The position numbers and the translations under genes are program-made. The notes under the pieces are model-generated. The model saw nothing but the letters and a program-made list of their open reading frames with translations, made no database searches and was not told where the DNA came from. 64,000 nt of DNA from Anaerobacillus alkaliphilus (GTDB lineage Bacteria; Bacillota; Bacilli; Bacillales; Anaerobacillaceae): positions 62,001 through 126,000 of the forward strand of contig NZ_QOUX01000021.1 of NCBI RefSeq assembly GCF_004116265.1. The letters run 5' to 3'. Positions 16,586-25,694 of this stretch are shown in pieces; positions within the stretch are counted from its first letter, which is position 1; each line of letters starts with the position of its first letter.

Positions 16586-17793
16586 GCTTTCCCCTCACTT
16601 ACATTTTTTTGAGGTAGGATCACTTCCACGATCGTTCCTTTTCCAACAACACTACTAAACAACATCTTCCCTCGGTGATTTTCAATAATTTTTAAACTGA
16701 CCATTAGTCCAAGTCCTGTACCTGATTCCTTGGTCGTATAAAACGGCTTCCCAAGCGTAGCAAGCTGTTCTTCCGGTATTCCAGTGCCTTCATCGAAAAT
16801 TCGTATTTTTGCCTCGTTCTCTTCTTCTAAAAGCTCAATCGTCACAACACCACCATTGGGCATTGCTTCAATTCCATTTTTAACTAGATTTATCAACACT
16901 TGCTTTATTTGATTTTCTTCGCATTCAATGTCAATAGCATTGTTAGGTTGTTTTATCTCGATAGCTACATTTTTGAAATGTGCTTCGGCATTTAGTAATG
17001 TTACGACCTGCTGAACAATTAGATTTAAATCTTTAGTTTCGAGTTGCATTGAATTTGGTTTTGAAATATCGAGAAATTCGCTAATGATCAAATTCATACG
17101 AGTTAGCTCTTTATCGATAATATCAACGTGTTGCAGCTCTTTATGGTCTTCTTTTAGTAATTGTATATAACCTGAGATCACTGACAATGGATTTCGAATT
17201 TCATGCGCCACTCCAGCTGCCAGCTGTCCAACAGTCGCAAGCTTATCTGAGTTTACGAGTAGCTGCTCGGTTTCACGTTTTTCTCGCTCAAGCTCATTTT
17301 TTAATTTGTCATTAAATCTTGTAGCATAGATTAAAAAGATTGTCACAAAAACCGCAAATAAAGAGATATAGGAAATATCTTCCCTGTCCATAAAAGGAAA
17401 GATCTCTTCAAAATAAAAGGAATACGAGAAGTTTGTAAAAGACAACGTATAAAATCCAGCTAGAAAAATTGGTTTATAGTCTTGATAAATTGAACTGAGA
17501 ATTAAGGCAAACCATATGTAGATAAAATTAATAAATAATGGCTCATAAATCGTTAGTGTAATAAAAAAGCCATAAATAATGGTTACGACTAAATAAGGTG
17601 TTTTCTCGATCAACCATTGCTTACGAACTAGCATAGTTGCGAAAAAGCAACTAATAAAACCAGCGGGTAAAATGACTACCAAAATCGCTGGATCAACAAA
17701 GATATTTGTTACTACTGAAAAAAGTAGAAAAAGCCAAAGGAGTTTCGCCATGAGCTGATTGCGTTTATGGATGAGCTTAGTATGTTCGTTCAT
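16582..17793 (-). CDS. Membrane sensor histidine kinase (KinB-like, orphan)
   Basis: The 403-aa kinase has about five to six transmembrane helices (residues 15-160), a short coiled linker, a HisKA domain with phospho-acceptor His197 in GVAHEIRNPLSVISGYIQLL, and an HATPase_c domain (NLVKNGIEAM; DEGTGIPEE; GTGLGLMVSLKI). No response regulator is adjacent. The HExRNPL box and orphan status match the Bacillus sporulation kinases that phosphorylate Spo0F, so a role in the sporulation phosphorelay is the best inference. It is coupled to the ywdI-like gene. Confidence 0.85.
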   Translation of the reverse strand: MNEHTKLIHKRNQLMAKLLWLFLLFSVVTNIFVDPAILVVILPAGFISCFFATMLVRKQWLIEKTPYLVVTIIYGFFITLTIYEPLFINFIYIWFALILSSIYQDYKPIFLAGFYTLSFTNFSYSFYFEEIFPFMDREDISYISLFAVFVTIFLIYATRFNDKLKNELEREKRETEQLLVNSDKLATVGQLAAGVAHEIRNPLSVISGYIQLLKEDHKELQHVDIIDKELTRMNLIISEFLDISKPNSMQLETKDLNLIVQQVVTLLNAEAHFKNVAIEIKQPNNAIDIECEENQIKQVLINLVKNGIEAMPNGGVVTIELLEEENEAKIRIFDEGTGIPEEQLATLGKPFYTTKESGTGLGLMVSLKIIENHRGKMLFSSVVGKGTIVEVILPQKNVSEGKA

Positions 17794-17861
17794 ATATCCT
17801 CCACATACAACAACATTCGAGTAATTTCGTTAATATTTTCCAATATTATACCATTATAGAC

Positions 17862-17897
17862 AAATTAGGTCATCATCAAATGATAATGACCTAATTT
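17862..17897 (-). terminator. Terminator of the 703-aa kinase gene
   Basis: AAATTAGGTCAT / ATGACCTAATTT is a perfect 12-bp inverted repeat between the two kinase genes. Confidence 0.7.
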
Positions 17898-17904
17898 ATT
17901 ATTA

Positions 17905-20016
17905 TTAAATTGGTAAAACAATAAGAAATGTACTTCCTTTTCCTAGTTCCGAGCGGACTTCAATTTTCCCGTTCATTTCTTCGATAATTCGGAAGCTTGT
18001 CGCTAATCCTAACCCAGTTCCTGTTGTCTTTTTCGTAAAAAATGGTGTCCCAAGTTTCTCAATTGTCTGTTCGTCCATGCCAGTACCGGTATCTTCAATG
18101 CGAATAGACATCTTGCCTTCATTAAGAAGGCGTTTCGTAGCAACGGTTAACGTGCCCCCATCTTGCATGGACTCCACCGCATTCTGAATGATATTAATCA
18201 AAACTTGCTTCAACTTATTTGAATCAGCAAAAATTGTAGGCAGTCTGTCCAATTCTTTGACTAATGTAATCTCTTTCTGACCAAATTGTGAGTTTTGAAG
18301 AGTTAGTATATCTTCTAAAAGAGAAACTACTTCAGTATCAGAATTAGAGCCTTTTATTTTAGGGCTTGCTACATTAAGCAAATCGCTAATATAATGGTTT
18401 ACCCTATCAATTTCATTAATAACGAGTTCATAATCTCTTTTCTTCGTCACATCCTCTTTACTGTACAATTGAATGAAACCTCTGATAATCGTTAGAGGAT
18501 TTCGTATTTCATGCGCCAGACCAGCTGCCATTTCCCCAGCAACTTTCAACTTTTCGGAACGAAACAACTCTTGTTCCATTTGTTTCTTTTCAGTAAGGTC
18601 ATTCATGATAATTAACAATTCCTCTTCCTCAAGCACTTCTAGGGAAGGTAAAGATGACAAACTAATAAAGTAGTGTCGATTTTCACACTGAACTTCATAC
18701 CTCTTGTCTTCATTTATATAATTTAGGAGTTGACTTGAAGCTATGAACTCTTGAAATGTTACAGACTCAGCTGCAACGTCCGTGATCGGTCGATTTATTA
18801 CTTTACTTTTAGGCAATTCAAACCAACGCTCACAGGTACGATTAAATGTAGTAATGATCTGATTTCGTTTGTTTATGGAAAATACACCGTTATCAGTTGT
18901 TTCAATGATCAACGTCGATTTTTTATGTACGCGTTCACGTTCAGCAAGCTCGTTAGTCATTTTCATAAAAGTCTGATTTAGCAAGTCAATCTCTTCATAG
19001 CTATTATTAACTAGAGACGGCAATGGTTTTCCAATCGCAAAGTCTGACGTTGCCTCCACTAACTTTTCTACAGGGTCAACAATAAACCTAGATAATTTAA
19101 ACACAGCAATCGTCGTTAGAAAAAGCACTAGTCCTATGACAATTAGATAGTTTAACAGAAGCTCATGTAGAGGTGAAAAAACTGCTTTTCTTGATACAGA
19201 CATGCCTACAAACCAGTCTTCAGCCAAACCTTCCATACTTTTAATTTGGACATAAAACAATACTAGATCTGTTTCCTCATTATGAAAAATCTTTTGGTCA
19301 TTACTTTTCTCAAAAACAACCTCAGCTGTTAGATTATTTATTTCTAAATGATTTTCATTCAATATTTTTTCTTGATATGGATGAGCAATAATAACTCCAC
19401 TTTTATTAAGTAAGAAAGCATAGCCGTTTAATCCAACCATTTGTTCAAGCTCTGAAAATTTATTAAATGTTCTCCAAAGATAATTCAGGTCAAACAGTGG
19501 CGAAATGACACCAACTATATTTCCATTGGTATCCCAAACCGGAGCTGACATAATTAACACAGGTTCTTCAAGTATCGGTGAGTAATAAATATCTGATAAG
19601 TAAATCTCACCTTCCATTGACGCTTTAAACCATTTTCGATCACTAATATCATGACCTATCACTTTTTCATTAACGCTGATCTCGGCAATTCCCTCAGGAT
19701 TAACGAAGATGACATCTGAATAGATATTATAAATATCTAAAAAGACTTTAAACTGCTCCTCAATCTCTTCTTTGCTAGAACTCGGTTCCGCCAAGACAGG
19801 GTTGTTTGCTAGATATTTCAGGTCAGATAATCGTTCTAGTAACAGAAGCTCAATATCTAAAGCAATCTCATTTGAGTATGTAAGGAGCGATTGTTCTATG
19901 AATTTCGTAAGCTCTTGCTTTTGCGATTGATAGGATATATATCCTAGGAACAATAGCGGAATAAATGTAATTAAAAGAAAAAAGCCTAGCAGCTTACTTC
20001 TTAATGTTTTAAACAT
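17905..20016 (-). CDS. Orphan sensor histidine kinase, dCACHE-HAMP-PAS-HisKA-HATPase
   Basis: The 703-aa kinase has a first transmembrane helix (about 9-28), a large extracellular double-CACHE sensor (about 35-280, with DRKWFKASMEG and GYAFLLNKSGVIIAHPY), and a second helix (287-306). A HAMP domain, a PAS domain (about 365-480), HisKA with His502 in GLAHEIRNPLTIIRGFIQL, and HATPase_c (IQNAVESMQDGG, GTGLGLATS) follow. No regulator gene is adjacent. The sensor suggests detection of a small extracellular ligand; the kinase core suggests Spo0F phosphorylation (inference). Confidence 0.87.
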   Translation of the reverse strand: MFKTLRSKLLGFFLLITFIPLLFLGYISYQSQKQELTKFIEQSLLTYSNEIALDIELLLLERLSDLKYLANNPVLAEPSSSKEEIEEQFKVFLDIYNIYSDVIFVNPEGIAEISVNEKVIGHDISDRKWFKASMEGEIYLSDIYYSPILEEPVLIMSAPVWDTNGNIVGVISPLFDLNYLWRTFNKFSELEQMVGLNGYAFLLNKSGVIIAHPYQEKILNENHLEINNLTAEVVFEKSNDQKIFHNEETDLVLFYVQIKSMEGLAEDWFVGMSVSRKAVFSPLHELLLNYLIVIGLVLFLTTIAVFKLSRFIVDPVEKLVEATSDFAIGKPLPSLVNNSYEEIDLLNQTFMKMTNELAERERVHKKSTLIIETTDNGVFSINKRNQIITTFNRTCERWFELPKSKVINRPITDVAAESVTFQEFIASSQLLNYINEDKRYEVQCENRHYFISLSSLPSLEVLEEEELLIIMNDLTEKKQMEQELFRSEKLKVAGEMAAGLAHEIRNPLTIIRGFIQLYSKEDVTKKRDYELVINEIDRVNHYISDLLNVASPKIKGSNSDTEVVSLLEDILTLQNSQFGQKEITLVKELDRLPTIFADSNKLKQVLINIIQNAVESMQDGGTLTVATKRLLNEGKMSIRIEDTGTGMDEQTIEKLGTPFFTKKTTGTGLGLATSFRIIEEMNGKIEVRSELGKGSTFLIVLPI

Positions 20017-20179
20017 AGGACAACTCCTGACTGATACAACTTAAGCTATACTCTATTTTACCTTGAAACGCGGTAAAAATCGACAAAATTCTATGTTTTA
20101 TACATTGTTTTTGGCGTTTATTAGCAGGTAATTGTTTCCTATATTTTCATTGTCTTTAACGTAATAACCTTGATATAAA

Positions 20180-20205
20180 TAGAAAAGAGGCCTTTTACAG
20201 CCTCT
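20180..20205 (-). terminator. Terminator of the dehydrogenase gene
   Basis: On the minus strand AGAGGC / GCCTCT closes an 8-nt loop and is followed by a T-rich run. Confidence 0.65.
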
Positions 20206-20218
20206 CCGGAAATATATT

Positions 20219-21082
20219 TTACTGATATAATTTATACAGTGCTTGAGTTCCACTATTTTCCTGACCCTGTTGAGCCAGCTTTTCATAGGATTCCTTCGCT
20301 AATTTTAAGCCAGGAGTTAAAAGTCCCATTTCTTCCGCAGACTCAAGAGCAATCGTCATATCCTTAATAAAGTGCTTAATATAAAAACCTGGTTCAAAGT
20401 TCCCATGAATCATTTTAGGTGCTAAGTTACTCAATGACCAGCTGCCAGCCGCCCCTGTTTGAATCGTTTGTAACACCGTTTCAGCAGATAACCCTGCTTT
20501 TTCAGCATAGGCCACTGCTTCACAAACACCAATCATACCTGAAGCAATCGCGATTTGGTTGCACATTTTCGTATGCTGACCTGCGCCCGCTCCACCTTGT
20601 AGCATAATATTACTACCCATTTTTTCAAGGATTGGTAACACCGCTTGAAAGTCAGCCTCATCTCCACCAACCATAATCGCTAGTCTAGCTTCTTTTGCAC
20701 CGATTTCACCACCAGAAACAGGAGCATCTAAGGCATGCATGTCACGTTTCTTTGCTTCCTCATGGATCGCCACTGCCAATGCTGGCTTAGACGTTGTCAT
20801 ATCAATGAAATATGTACCTTTTCTCGCGTGGTTCAGTAAGCCATTTGCCCCAAGGTAGACCTCTTCCACGTCATGAGGATAGCCAACAATCGTAATAATC
20901 ACATCAGCAGTTTCTGCTACCTCTTTCACCGTATTTTTCCACTCGGCTCCAGCCTCAAGCAATGGCAACGCCTTCTCTTTGGTTCGATTGTAAACAACAA
21001 CCTCATAGCCCGCGTTCATCAGGTGCGAAGCCATGTGGACCCCCATCACACCAACACCAATAAACCCAATCTTCTTCTCCAT
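20219..21082 (-). CDS. 3-hydroxyisobutyrate dehydrogenase-family oxidoreductase
   Basis: The protein of 287 aa (start ATG 21082, with GAGGAGGAG upstream) is a beta-hydroxyacid dehydrogenase. The Rossmann motif is IGFIGVGVMGVHMASHL (about 4-20), the substrate loop is LDAPVSGGEIGAKEARLAIM (about 115-134), and the catalytic lysine lies in GAGQHTKMCNQI. It oxidises or reduces 3-hydroxy acids or tartronate semialdehyde with NAD(P); the substrate is not certain (compare B. subtilis YkwC). It lies 16 bp behind an aldo/keto reductase and ung, probably in one operon. Confidence 0.85.
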   Translation of the reverse strand: MEKKIGFIGVGVMGVHMASHLMNAGYEVVVYNRTKEKALPLLEAGAEWKNTVKEVAETADVIITIVGYPHDVEEVYLGANGLLNHARKGTYFIDMTTSKPALAVAIHEEAKKRDMHALDAPVSGGEIGAKEARLAIMVGGDEADFQAVLPILEKMGSNIMLQGGAGAGQHTKMCNQIAIASGMIGVCEAVAYAEKAGLSAETVLQTIQTGAAGSWSLSNLAPKMIHGNFEPGFYIKHFIKDMTIALESAEEMGLLTPGLKLAKESYEKLAQQGQENSGTQALYKLYQ

Positions 21083-21098
21083 TCGTTCTCCTCCTCGA

Positions 21099-21923
21099 CT
21101 ATTTGATTTCATCTGGGTGAAGACCCGTTCGGAAGTCTTCATTTAAGCCAGAAATTAGCTTCATATCTTCTTGCGATATCTCAAAATCGAATATGTCCGC
21201 ATTTTCTTTAATTCGCTTTACAGTCACAGACTTCGGAATGGTCACAACACCATTTTGTAAGTCCCAACGTAAGACAATCTGTGCCGGTGATTTCTGATAT
21301 TTTTCTGCTAGCTCAACTAAGGTTGGATTGCCCAATATTTGACCTCTAGCTAACGGACTCCATGCCTCTAGTTGAATTTGTTGTTCCTTGCAGTAGCGAA
21401 GCAGTGGCTCTTGAGTCAGAAGTGGATGGTATTCAACCTGATTTACCATCGGCTTGACTTCACAGATTGAAAATACATCCTCTATGTGATGAATTTGAAA
21501 GTTACTTACGCCAATCGCTCGAACCAACCCATCTTTATAAAGCTTTTCAAGCGCTCGCCATGTATCTAAATACTTGCCAGGAACCGCCCAGTGAATCAGG
21601 TATAAGTCAATGTAGTCTAGCCCTAACTTTTTATAACTTTCATCAAAGGCACGCAGCGTCGACTCGTAGCCCTGATCTGGATTTTTGACCTTTGTCGTTA
21701 CAAAGATTTCTTCTCTCGCGATCCCGCTGTTTCTTACTGCCTTACCCACACCAACCTCATTTTCGTAAAAGGCTGCCGTGTCAATGCTTCGATATCCCAC
21801 CTCAAAAGCTGTATGTATGCTTTCTTCGACCTGCTGACCCTCTTCTACCTTATAAACGCCAAATCCTAACCACGGCATGTTTACGCCGTTATGTAGGACT
21901 GTTGTGTCTTGAATTGATTTCAT
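21099..21923 (-). CDS. Aldo/keto reductase
   Basis: The 274-aa enzyme (ATG 21923 with GAGGAGG upstream) has the AKR5-like motifs GFGVYKVEEG, GYRSIDTAAFYENEVGVGKA with the catalytic Asp/Tyr, and KLGLDYIDLYLIHW. The C-terminal NADPH-binding VTIPKSVTVKRIKENADIFD is also present. It resembles B. subtilis YvgN/YtbE, which reduce methylglyoxal and other aldehydes. It lies 11 bp downstream of ung. Confidence 0.9.
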   Translation of the reverse strand: MKSIQDTTVLHNGVNMPWLGFGVYKVEEGQQVEESIHTAFEVGYRSIDTAAFYENEVGVGKAVRNSGIAREEIFVTTKVKNPDQGYESTLRAFDESYKKLGLDYIDLYLIHWAVPGKYLDTWRALEKLYKDGLVRAIGVSNFQIHHIEDVFSICEVKPMVNQVEYHPLLTQEPLLRYCKEQQIQLEAWSPLARGQILGNPTLVELAEKYQKSPAQIVLRWDLQNGVVTIPKSVTVKRIKENADIFDFEISQEDMKLISGLNEDFRTGLHPDEIK

Positions 21924-21934
21924 ACCTAACCTCC

Positions 21935-22612
21935 TCACTTTTCTTTATCGTACTGATTTGGAATTCTCCAGTCAATTTTTGACAATCCTTTTTCCTGTAA
22001 AAAATGGTTGGCTACCGAAAACGGTTGACTACCGAAGAAGCCGCGGTTTGCCGAAAACGGACTTGGGTGCGCGGACTCAAGGATCAGATGATGCGGCTCT
22101 GTAATCAGCGTACGTTTCTGCGCGGCATGTTTGCCCCATAGAATAAAGACGACTGGTTGTTCTCGCTCATTAAGTAAGGATATAATCTTATCGGTGAAGA
22201 TCTCCCAACCAATTCCCTTGTGGGAATTTGGAGTTTTTTCTCTTACACTTAAGACCGTATTTAATAAGAGCACCCCTTGGTTTGCCCACGCTTGCAAATT
22301 CCCATGAGTAGGGATTGGATGACCTAAGTCTGCCTCTAACTCTTTATAGATGTTCTTTAAGCTTGGCGGTACTTTCACACCTTTTTGAACAGAAAAGCTC
22401 AACCCATGCGCTTGACCTGGGCCATGGTAAGGGTCCTGTCCTAGGATAACAACTTTCGTATTTTCATAAGAAGTAGAGCTTAGCGCATTAAAACGATCTT
22501 CTTGGTTTGGGTACACAGGACCTGCTTCGTTTTGTAAGATTTGTTCTATTTGTTTAAAGTACGGTTTTTCAAATTCTTCTTTTAGAAGTTGGAACCAATC
22601 ATTTTTTATCAT
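21935..22612 (-). CDS. ung: Uracil-DNA glycosylase
   Basis: Ung removes uracil from DNA. The 225-aa protein has the water-activating motif [17 protein letters not shown] with the catalytic Asp near residue 60, the uracil-binding [10 protein letters not shown], and the leucine-loop motif [17 protein letters not shown] 22612 has AAAGGA 9 nt upstream; a GTG one codon earlier is also possible. It heads a run with an aldo/keto reductase and a hydroxyacid dehydrogenase. A NUDIX sanitising gene is divergent. Confidence 0.96.
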   Translation of the reverse strand: MIKNDWFQLLKEEFEKPYFKQIEQILQNEAGPVYPNQEDRFNALSSTSYENTKVVILGQDPYHGPGQAHGLSFSVQKGVKVPPSLKNIYKELEADLGHPIPTHGNLQAWANQGVLLLNTVLSVREKTPNSHKGIGWEIFTDKIISLLNEREQPVVFILWGKHAAQKRTLITEPHHLILESAHPSPFSANRGFFGSQPFSVANHFLQEKGLSKIDWRIPNQYDKEK

Positions 22613-22671
22613 CACTAAATTCCTTTACTTTTTTTATGAATTTCATAATTCAATATTATCGCCATTACGAT

Positions 22672-22713
22672 ACTAAATGTAGTTGCGTTAAAACATTCGC
22701 AACTACATTTAGT
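22672..22713. repeat. 16-bp perfect inverted repeat between ung and the NUDIX gene
   Basis: ACTAAATGTAGTTGCG (22672-22687) and CGCAACTACATTTAGT (22698-22713) are exact complements around a 10-nt spacer. It lies in the divergent intergenic region, with no T run, so a simple terminator is unlikely. It may be an operator, a cruciform or a small repeat. Confidence 0.8.
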
Positions 22714-22816
22714 TCAATATGGCTCGATTAAGGTAATTATGAAATTCATCTATTTGTTATCACTATTATACTGTTATGGTTATAGTAAGAGTAACGGAAA
22801 GTTTGGAGGTTTCAAA

Positions 22817-23203
22817 ATGAAAGCAATAAACGTTGTTGGTGCCGTTATCCAGAACGAACAAGGCGAAATTTTGTGCGCCTTACGCTCTTCAACCATGTCG
22901 ATGCCAAACCTATGGGAATTCCCTGGAGGTAAAATTAAAGAAGGCGAGGCTCCTGAAGAAGCTCTCGTGCGGGAAATTCAAGAAGAGCTGGGCTGCAGAC
23001 TACAAGTCGGTGAGTTGGTTGCCAACATTGTACACGAGTATCCTACGATTAAAGTGAGGCTGCTTACCTACCACGCCAAGATTATTGAAGGTGAACCAAA
23101 AGCGCTAGAGCATGCGGAGCTGCGTTGGGTTAGCAAGGACCATTTAACCTCTATTGAGTGGGCTCCGGCAGATTTGCCAACGGTGGCGAGGGTAGTGGAG
23201 TAG
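22817..23203 (+). CDS. NUDIX hydrolase, MutT type
   Basis: The 128-aa protein is read from ATG 22817 (GGAGG upstream). The NUDIX box GGKIKEGEAPEEALVREIQE followed by ELG fits GX5EX7REUXEEXGU. The strand before it (LWEFPGG) and the short length are typical of MutT-like (8-oxo-)dGTP pyrophosphatases such as B. subtilis MutT/YtkD-like enzymes. Its position divergent from ung fits nucleotide-pool and DNA repair, but the substrate is not proven. Confidence 0.85.
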   Translation: MKAINVVGAVIQNEQGEILCALRSSTMSMPNLWEFPGGKIKEGEAPEEALVREIQEELGCRLQVGELVANIVHEYPTIKVRLLTYHAKIIEGEPKALEHAELRWVSKDHLTSIEWAPADLPTVARVVE

Positions 23204-23210
23204 CACCCAA

Positions 23211-23247
23211 AAGAGCTTAAATGATGACTAAGCTCTTCTCCTTTTTT
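23211..23247 (+). terminator. Terminator of the NUDIX gene
   Basis: AAGAGCTTA / TAAGCTCTT with a 9-nt loop is followed by CTCCTTTTTT. Confidence 0.8.
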
Positions 23248-23271
23248 ACAAGTCTAGGCTCAAACTTAACC

Positions 23272-23397
23272 AAATGATTGAAAAAACACCTTATTTGATA
23301 GAATAATTAACCTAAATGATTGAATAGTCCCAGCAAATGATCGAATAAATCAACCAATTGATAGAATACTCCTTGCAAATGATCGTATAACTGAAAA
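23272..23397 (+). repeat. 21-bp-period repeat array A (6 units)
   Basis: Six units begin at 23272, 23293, 23314, 23335, 23356 and 23377, exactly 21 bp apart. Each starts with a variant of AAATGATCGAATAA (about 13 conserved positions) followed by 7-8 variable bases. One such unit is AAATGATCGAATAAATCAAC. It follows the NUDIX gene terminator in the same direction. Confidence 0.92.
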
Positions 23398-23398
23398 G

Positions 23399-23435
23399 AA
23401 GAGCCTAGCCCCCAGGCTAAGCTCTTCTCCTTTTT
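23399..23435. terminator. Terminator-like hairpin between arrays A and B
   Basis: AAGAGCCTAGCC / GGCTAAGCTCTT plus CTCCTTTTT closely resembles the NUDIX terminator and is part of a duplication of terminator plus array. Confidence 0.75.
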
Positions 23436-23460
23436 GTAAGTTCTAGGCTTAAACTTAACC

Positions 23461-23565
23461 AAATGATTGAAAAACAACCTTATTTGATAGAATAACTTAT
23501 CTAAATGATCGTATTAATTAGCCAATTGATAGAATAATTCCAGCAAATGATCGAATAACGATAAT
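23461..23565 (+). repeat. 21-bp-period repeat array B (5 units)
   Basis: Units start at 23461, 23482, 23503, 23524 and 23545, again exactly 21 bp apart, with the same TGATMGAATA core. The stretch from 23399 to 23565 looks like a diverged duplicate of 23211-23397. Confidence 0.92.
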
Positions 23566-23567
23566 AA

Positions 23568-23600
23568 AAGAACTTAGCCACCAGGCTAAGCTCTTTTTTC
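23568..23600. terminator. Terminator of glyQS, third copy of the hairpin family
   Basis: AAGAACTTAGCC / GGCTAAGCTCTT with flanking T (plus) and A (minus) runs lies just past the glyQS stop codon. It can serve both strands. Confidence 0.8.
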
Positions 23601-23604
23601 TATC

Positions 23605-24990
23605 TTAAAACTGCATTTTTGCTTCTAAAAAGCTCTTTAATTCTGCAATTGCTACGCGAGTTTGTTCCATTGTGTCACGGTCACGTACTGTTACCATGTT
23701 GTCTTCTTGTGAGTCGAAGTCATACGTGATACAGAATGGTGTGCCGATCTCATCATGGCGACGGTAACGTTTCCCGATTGAGCCTGCTTCGTCGTAATCA
23801 ACCATGAAGTGTTTTGCTAAATCAGCAAATACGGCATTGGCACCTTCAGATAATTTTTTCGATAACGGCAGTACTGCAGCTTTAAAAGGTGCTAATGCTG
23901 GGTGTAACTGCATTACTGTACGGCTTGTTCCGTCCTCTAACTCTTCTTCTTTATAAGCATCAATTAGGAACGCTAATGTTACACGGTCAGCACCTAGTGA
24001 AGGCTCAATGCAGTATGGAATGTAGCGCTCGTTTGTTTCTTGATCAAGGTAGTTGAAGTCTTCACCTGAGAACTCCATATGCTGCTTTAAGTCAAAATCA
24101 GTACGAGATGCAACACCCCAAAGCTCGCCCCAACCAAATGGGAACTTATATTCAAAGTCAGTAGTTGCATTACTGTAGTGAGATAACTCATCATCAGCAT
24201 GATCACGCATACGTACATTTTCCTTTGACAAGCCAAGTCCAGATAACCATTTATCAGCTTCTTCTTTCCAGAAATCGAACCATTTTAGTTCTTCACCTGG
24301 CTTACAGAAAAACTCAAGCTCCATTTGTTCAAACTCACGAGTACGGAACGTGAAGTTTCCTGGTGTAATTTCATTACGGAAACTCTTCCCGATTTGACCA
24401 ATACCAAACGGTAACTTTTTGCGCATCGTTCTTTGCACATTTTTAAAGTTTACAAAAATCCCTTGTGCTGTTTCAGGACGAAGGAAGATTTCATTTGTAC
24501 TTGTTTCCGTTACCCCTTGGAAAGTTTTAAACATTAAGTTGAACTGACGAATTGACGTGTAATCCATCGCTCCACAATCAGGACAAGCAATGTTATGTTC
24601 GTGGATTAGCTCTTCCATTTTTTCAAAAGAAAGACCATCAACAACCATTTCAATTCCTTTAGCGTCTAACGCAATTTCAATGATCTTGTCAGCACGGTGT
24701 CTTGCTTTACATTTCTTACAGTCAATCATCGGGTCGTTAAAGTTGCCAATATGACCTGATGCTTCCCACGTACGAGGGTTCATCAAGATAGCTGCATCAA
24801 GACCAACATTATATGGCGACTCTTGAATAAATTTTTGCCACCAAGCTTTCTTCACATTGTTCTTAAGCTCAACACCTAGAGGACCGTAATCCCATGTGTT
24901 TGCTAATCCTCCGTAGATTTCAGACCCAGGGAAGATAAACCCGCGGTGCTTTGCATGTGATACGATTTGATCCATTGTTACCTTTGACAT
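23605..24990 (-). CDS. glyQS: Glycyl-tRNA synthetase (single-chain alpha2 type)
   Basis: The 461-aa class II synthetase charges tRNA-Gly. It is read from ATG 24990, preceded by AAAAGGAGTGGG; an upstream in-frame start at 25047 would lie in the leader. Motifs: [18 protein letters not shown] near the N-terminus, zinc-site cysteines in CKKCKARH and CPDCG, motif 2 [20 protein letters not shown] and motif 3 [13 protein letters not shown]. This is the short bacterial/archaeal homodimer rather than the GlyQ+GlyS tetramer of B. subtilis. A T-box leader controls it. Confidence 0.96.
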   Translation of the reverse strand: MSKVTMDQIVSHAKHRGFIFPGSEIYGGLANTWDYGPLGVELKNNVKKAWWQKFIQESPYNVGLDAAILMNPRTWEASGHIGNFNDPMIDCKKCKARHRADKIIEIALDAKGIEMVVDGLSFEKMEELIHEHNIACPDCGAMDYTSIRQFNLMFKTFQGVTETSTNEIFLRPETAQGIFVNFKNVQRTMRKKLPFGIGQIGKSFRNEITPGNFTFRTREFEQMELEFFCKPGEELKWFDFWKEEADKWLSGLGLSKENVRMRDHADDELSHYSNATTDFEYKFPFGWGELWGVASRTDFDLKQHMEFSGEDFNYLDQETNERYIPYCIEPSLGADRVTLAFLIDAYKEEELEDGTSRTVMQLHPALAPFKAAVLPLSKKLSEGANAVFADLAKHFMVDYDEAGSIGKRYRRHDEIGTPFCITYDFDSQEDNMVTVRDRDTMEQTRVAIAELKSFLEAKMQF

Positions 24991-25012
24991 GTTACCCACT
25001 CCTTTTTTTAGT

Positions 25013-25025
25013 GGTGCCTGGCACC
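25013..25025. repeat. GGTGCC-T-GGCACC palindrome
   Basis: This 13-bp quasi-palindrome between the T-box and the glyQS ribosome binding site is related to the GTGTCAGACAC palindromes at 1145-1236. Function is unknown. Confidence 0.4.
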
Positions 25026-25114
25026 CTTCATGGACAATTTCTTTCATTTTTCCACTTCAGGCGGACACTCATAATAAAATCTATTGAAAAGCCGTTAAAG
25101 ACTAAGAAGTAAAT

Positions 25115-25345
25115 AAAAAACTCCCGTCCATAGGCTTCTCTAGCCTAGGGACGAGAGTTGTCTCCCGCGGTTCCACCCTAGTTGGTACACAATAAATGCA
25201 TACCCACTTTATCAAAAAAACTCCAGACTGCCGTTTCATTAAATGTCTTCGCTAGGCTCTCACCACCCCTAGCTCGCTTGGGAAGATTGATTTAATTACT
25301 ATATGTCTTTCAACGTCTCTTATTTAATTGGTTAATTTTGTTGTT
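25115..25345 (-). promoter_or_regulatory. Glycine T-box riboswitch controlling glyQS
   Basis: Read on the minus strand, the leader contains the T-box antiterminator AGGGTGGAACCGCGGG at about 25179-25162. The bulge TGGA pairs with a tRNA ending UCCA, as expected for tRNA-Gly. A GGC triplet at 25232-25230, followed by the usual purine, fits as the glycine specifier codon. A strong terminator (AACTCTCGTCC..GGACGGGAGTT plus T run) occupies 25159-25115. Uncharged tRNA-Gly would stabilise the antiterminator and allow glyQS expression. Confidence 0.92.
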
Positions 25346-25495
25346 TATCATACCAGATGTTACAACTATTCGTCAAACCTATTTTCGTTATAAATCAATG
25401 AAATTATACATATGTCACAAATTTTTACCTTACATAACCCACACGCCAATGTGAAAAATATAACCGAAGCCAAAACCAAAAGGAGATGACCAACA

Positions 25496-25636
25496 ATGGG
25501 ACGCGCACGCAAACAAAAAGCACGCGATAAAAACAAGCAAAGCTTACCGCAAACACCTCGTAAAGACATCGCAACTACTGACGATGATCTACAGTGGGCA
25601 AAAGAAATTGACGGAAAGTATGACGAGAGAGATTGA
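25496..25636 (+). CDS. YfhD-like small basic protein
   Basis: A 46-aa reading frame has AAAAGGAGATG 9 nt before its ATG and a terminator 15 bp after its stop. The N-terminus MGRARKQKARDKNKQSLPQT is very close to the start of YfhD-family proteins of Bacillus; the C-terminal part is acidic and shorter than usual. Function is unknown. Confidence 0.75.
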   Translation: MGRARKQKARDKNKQSLPQTPRKDIATTDDDLQWAKEIDGKYDERD

Positions 25637-25650
25637 TTTATTTATTCATC

Positions 25651-25682
25651 AGAGAACGTGTAATTCTGCACGTTCTCTTTTC
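25651..25682. terminator. Terminator between the YfhD-like gene and pgmB
   Basis: AGAGAACGTG / CACGTTCTCT with an 8-nt loop is followed by TTTTC. Confidence 0.88.
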
Positions 25683-25694
25683 TTGCTTTCCTAC

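Noticed and set aside
23272-23565. CRISPR array
   Set aside because: The unit is 21 bp with a degenerate core and 7-8 bp between cores, no long unique spacers, no cas genes.
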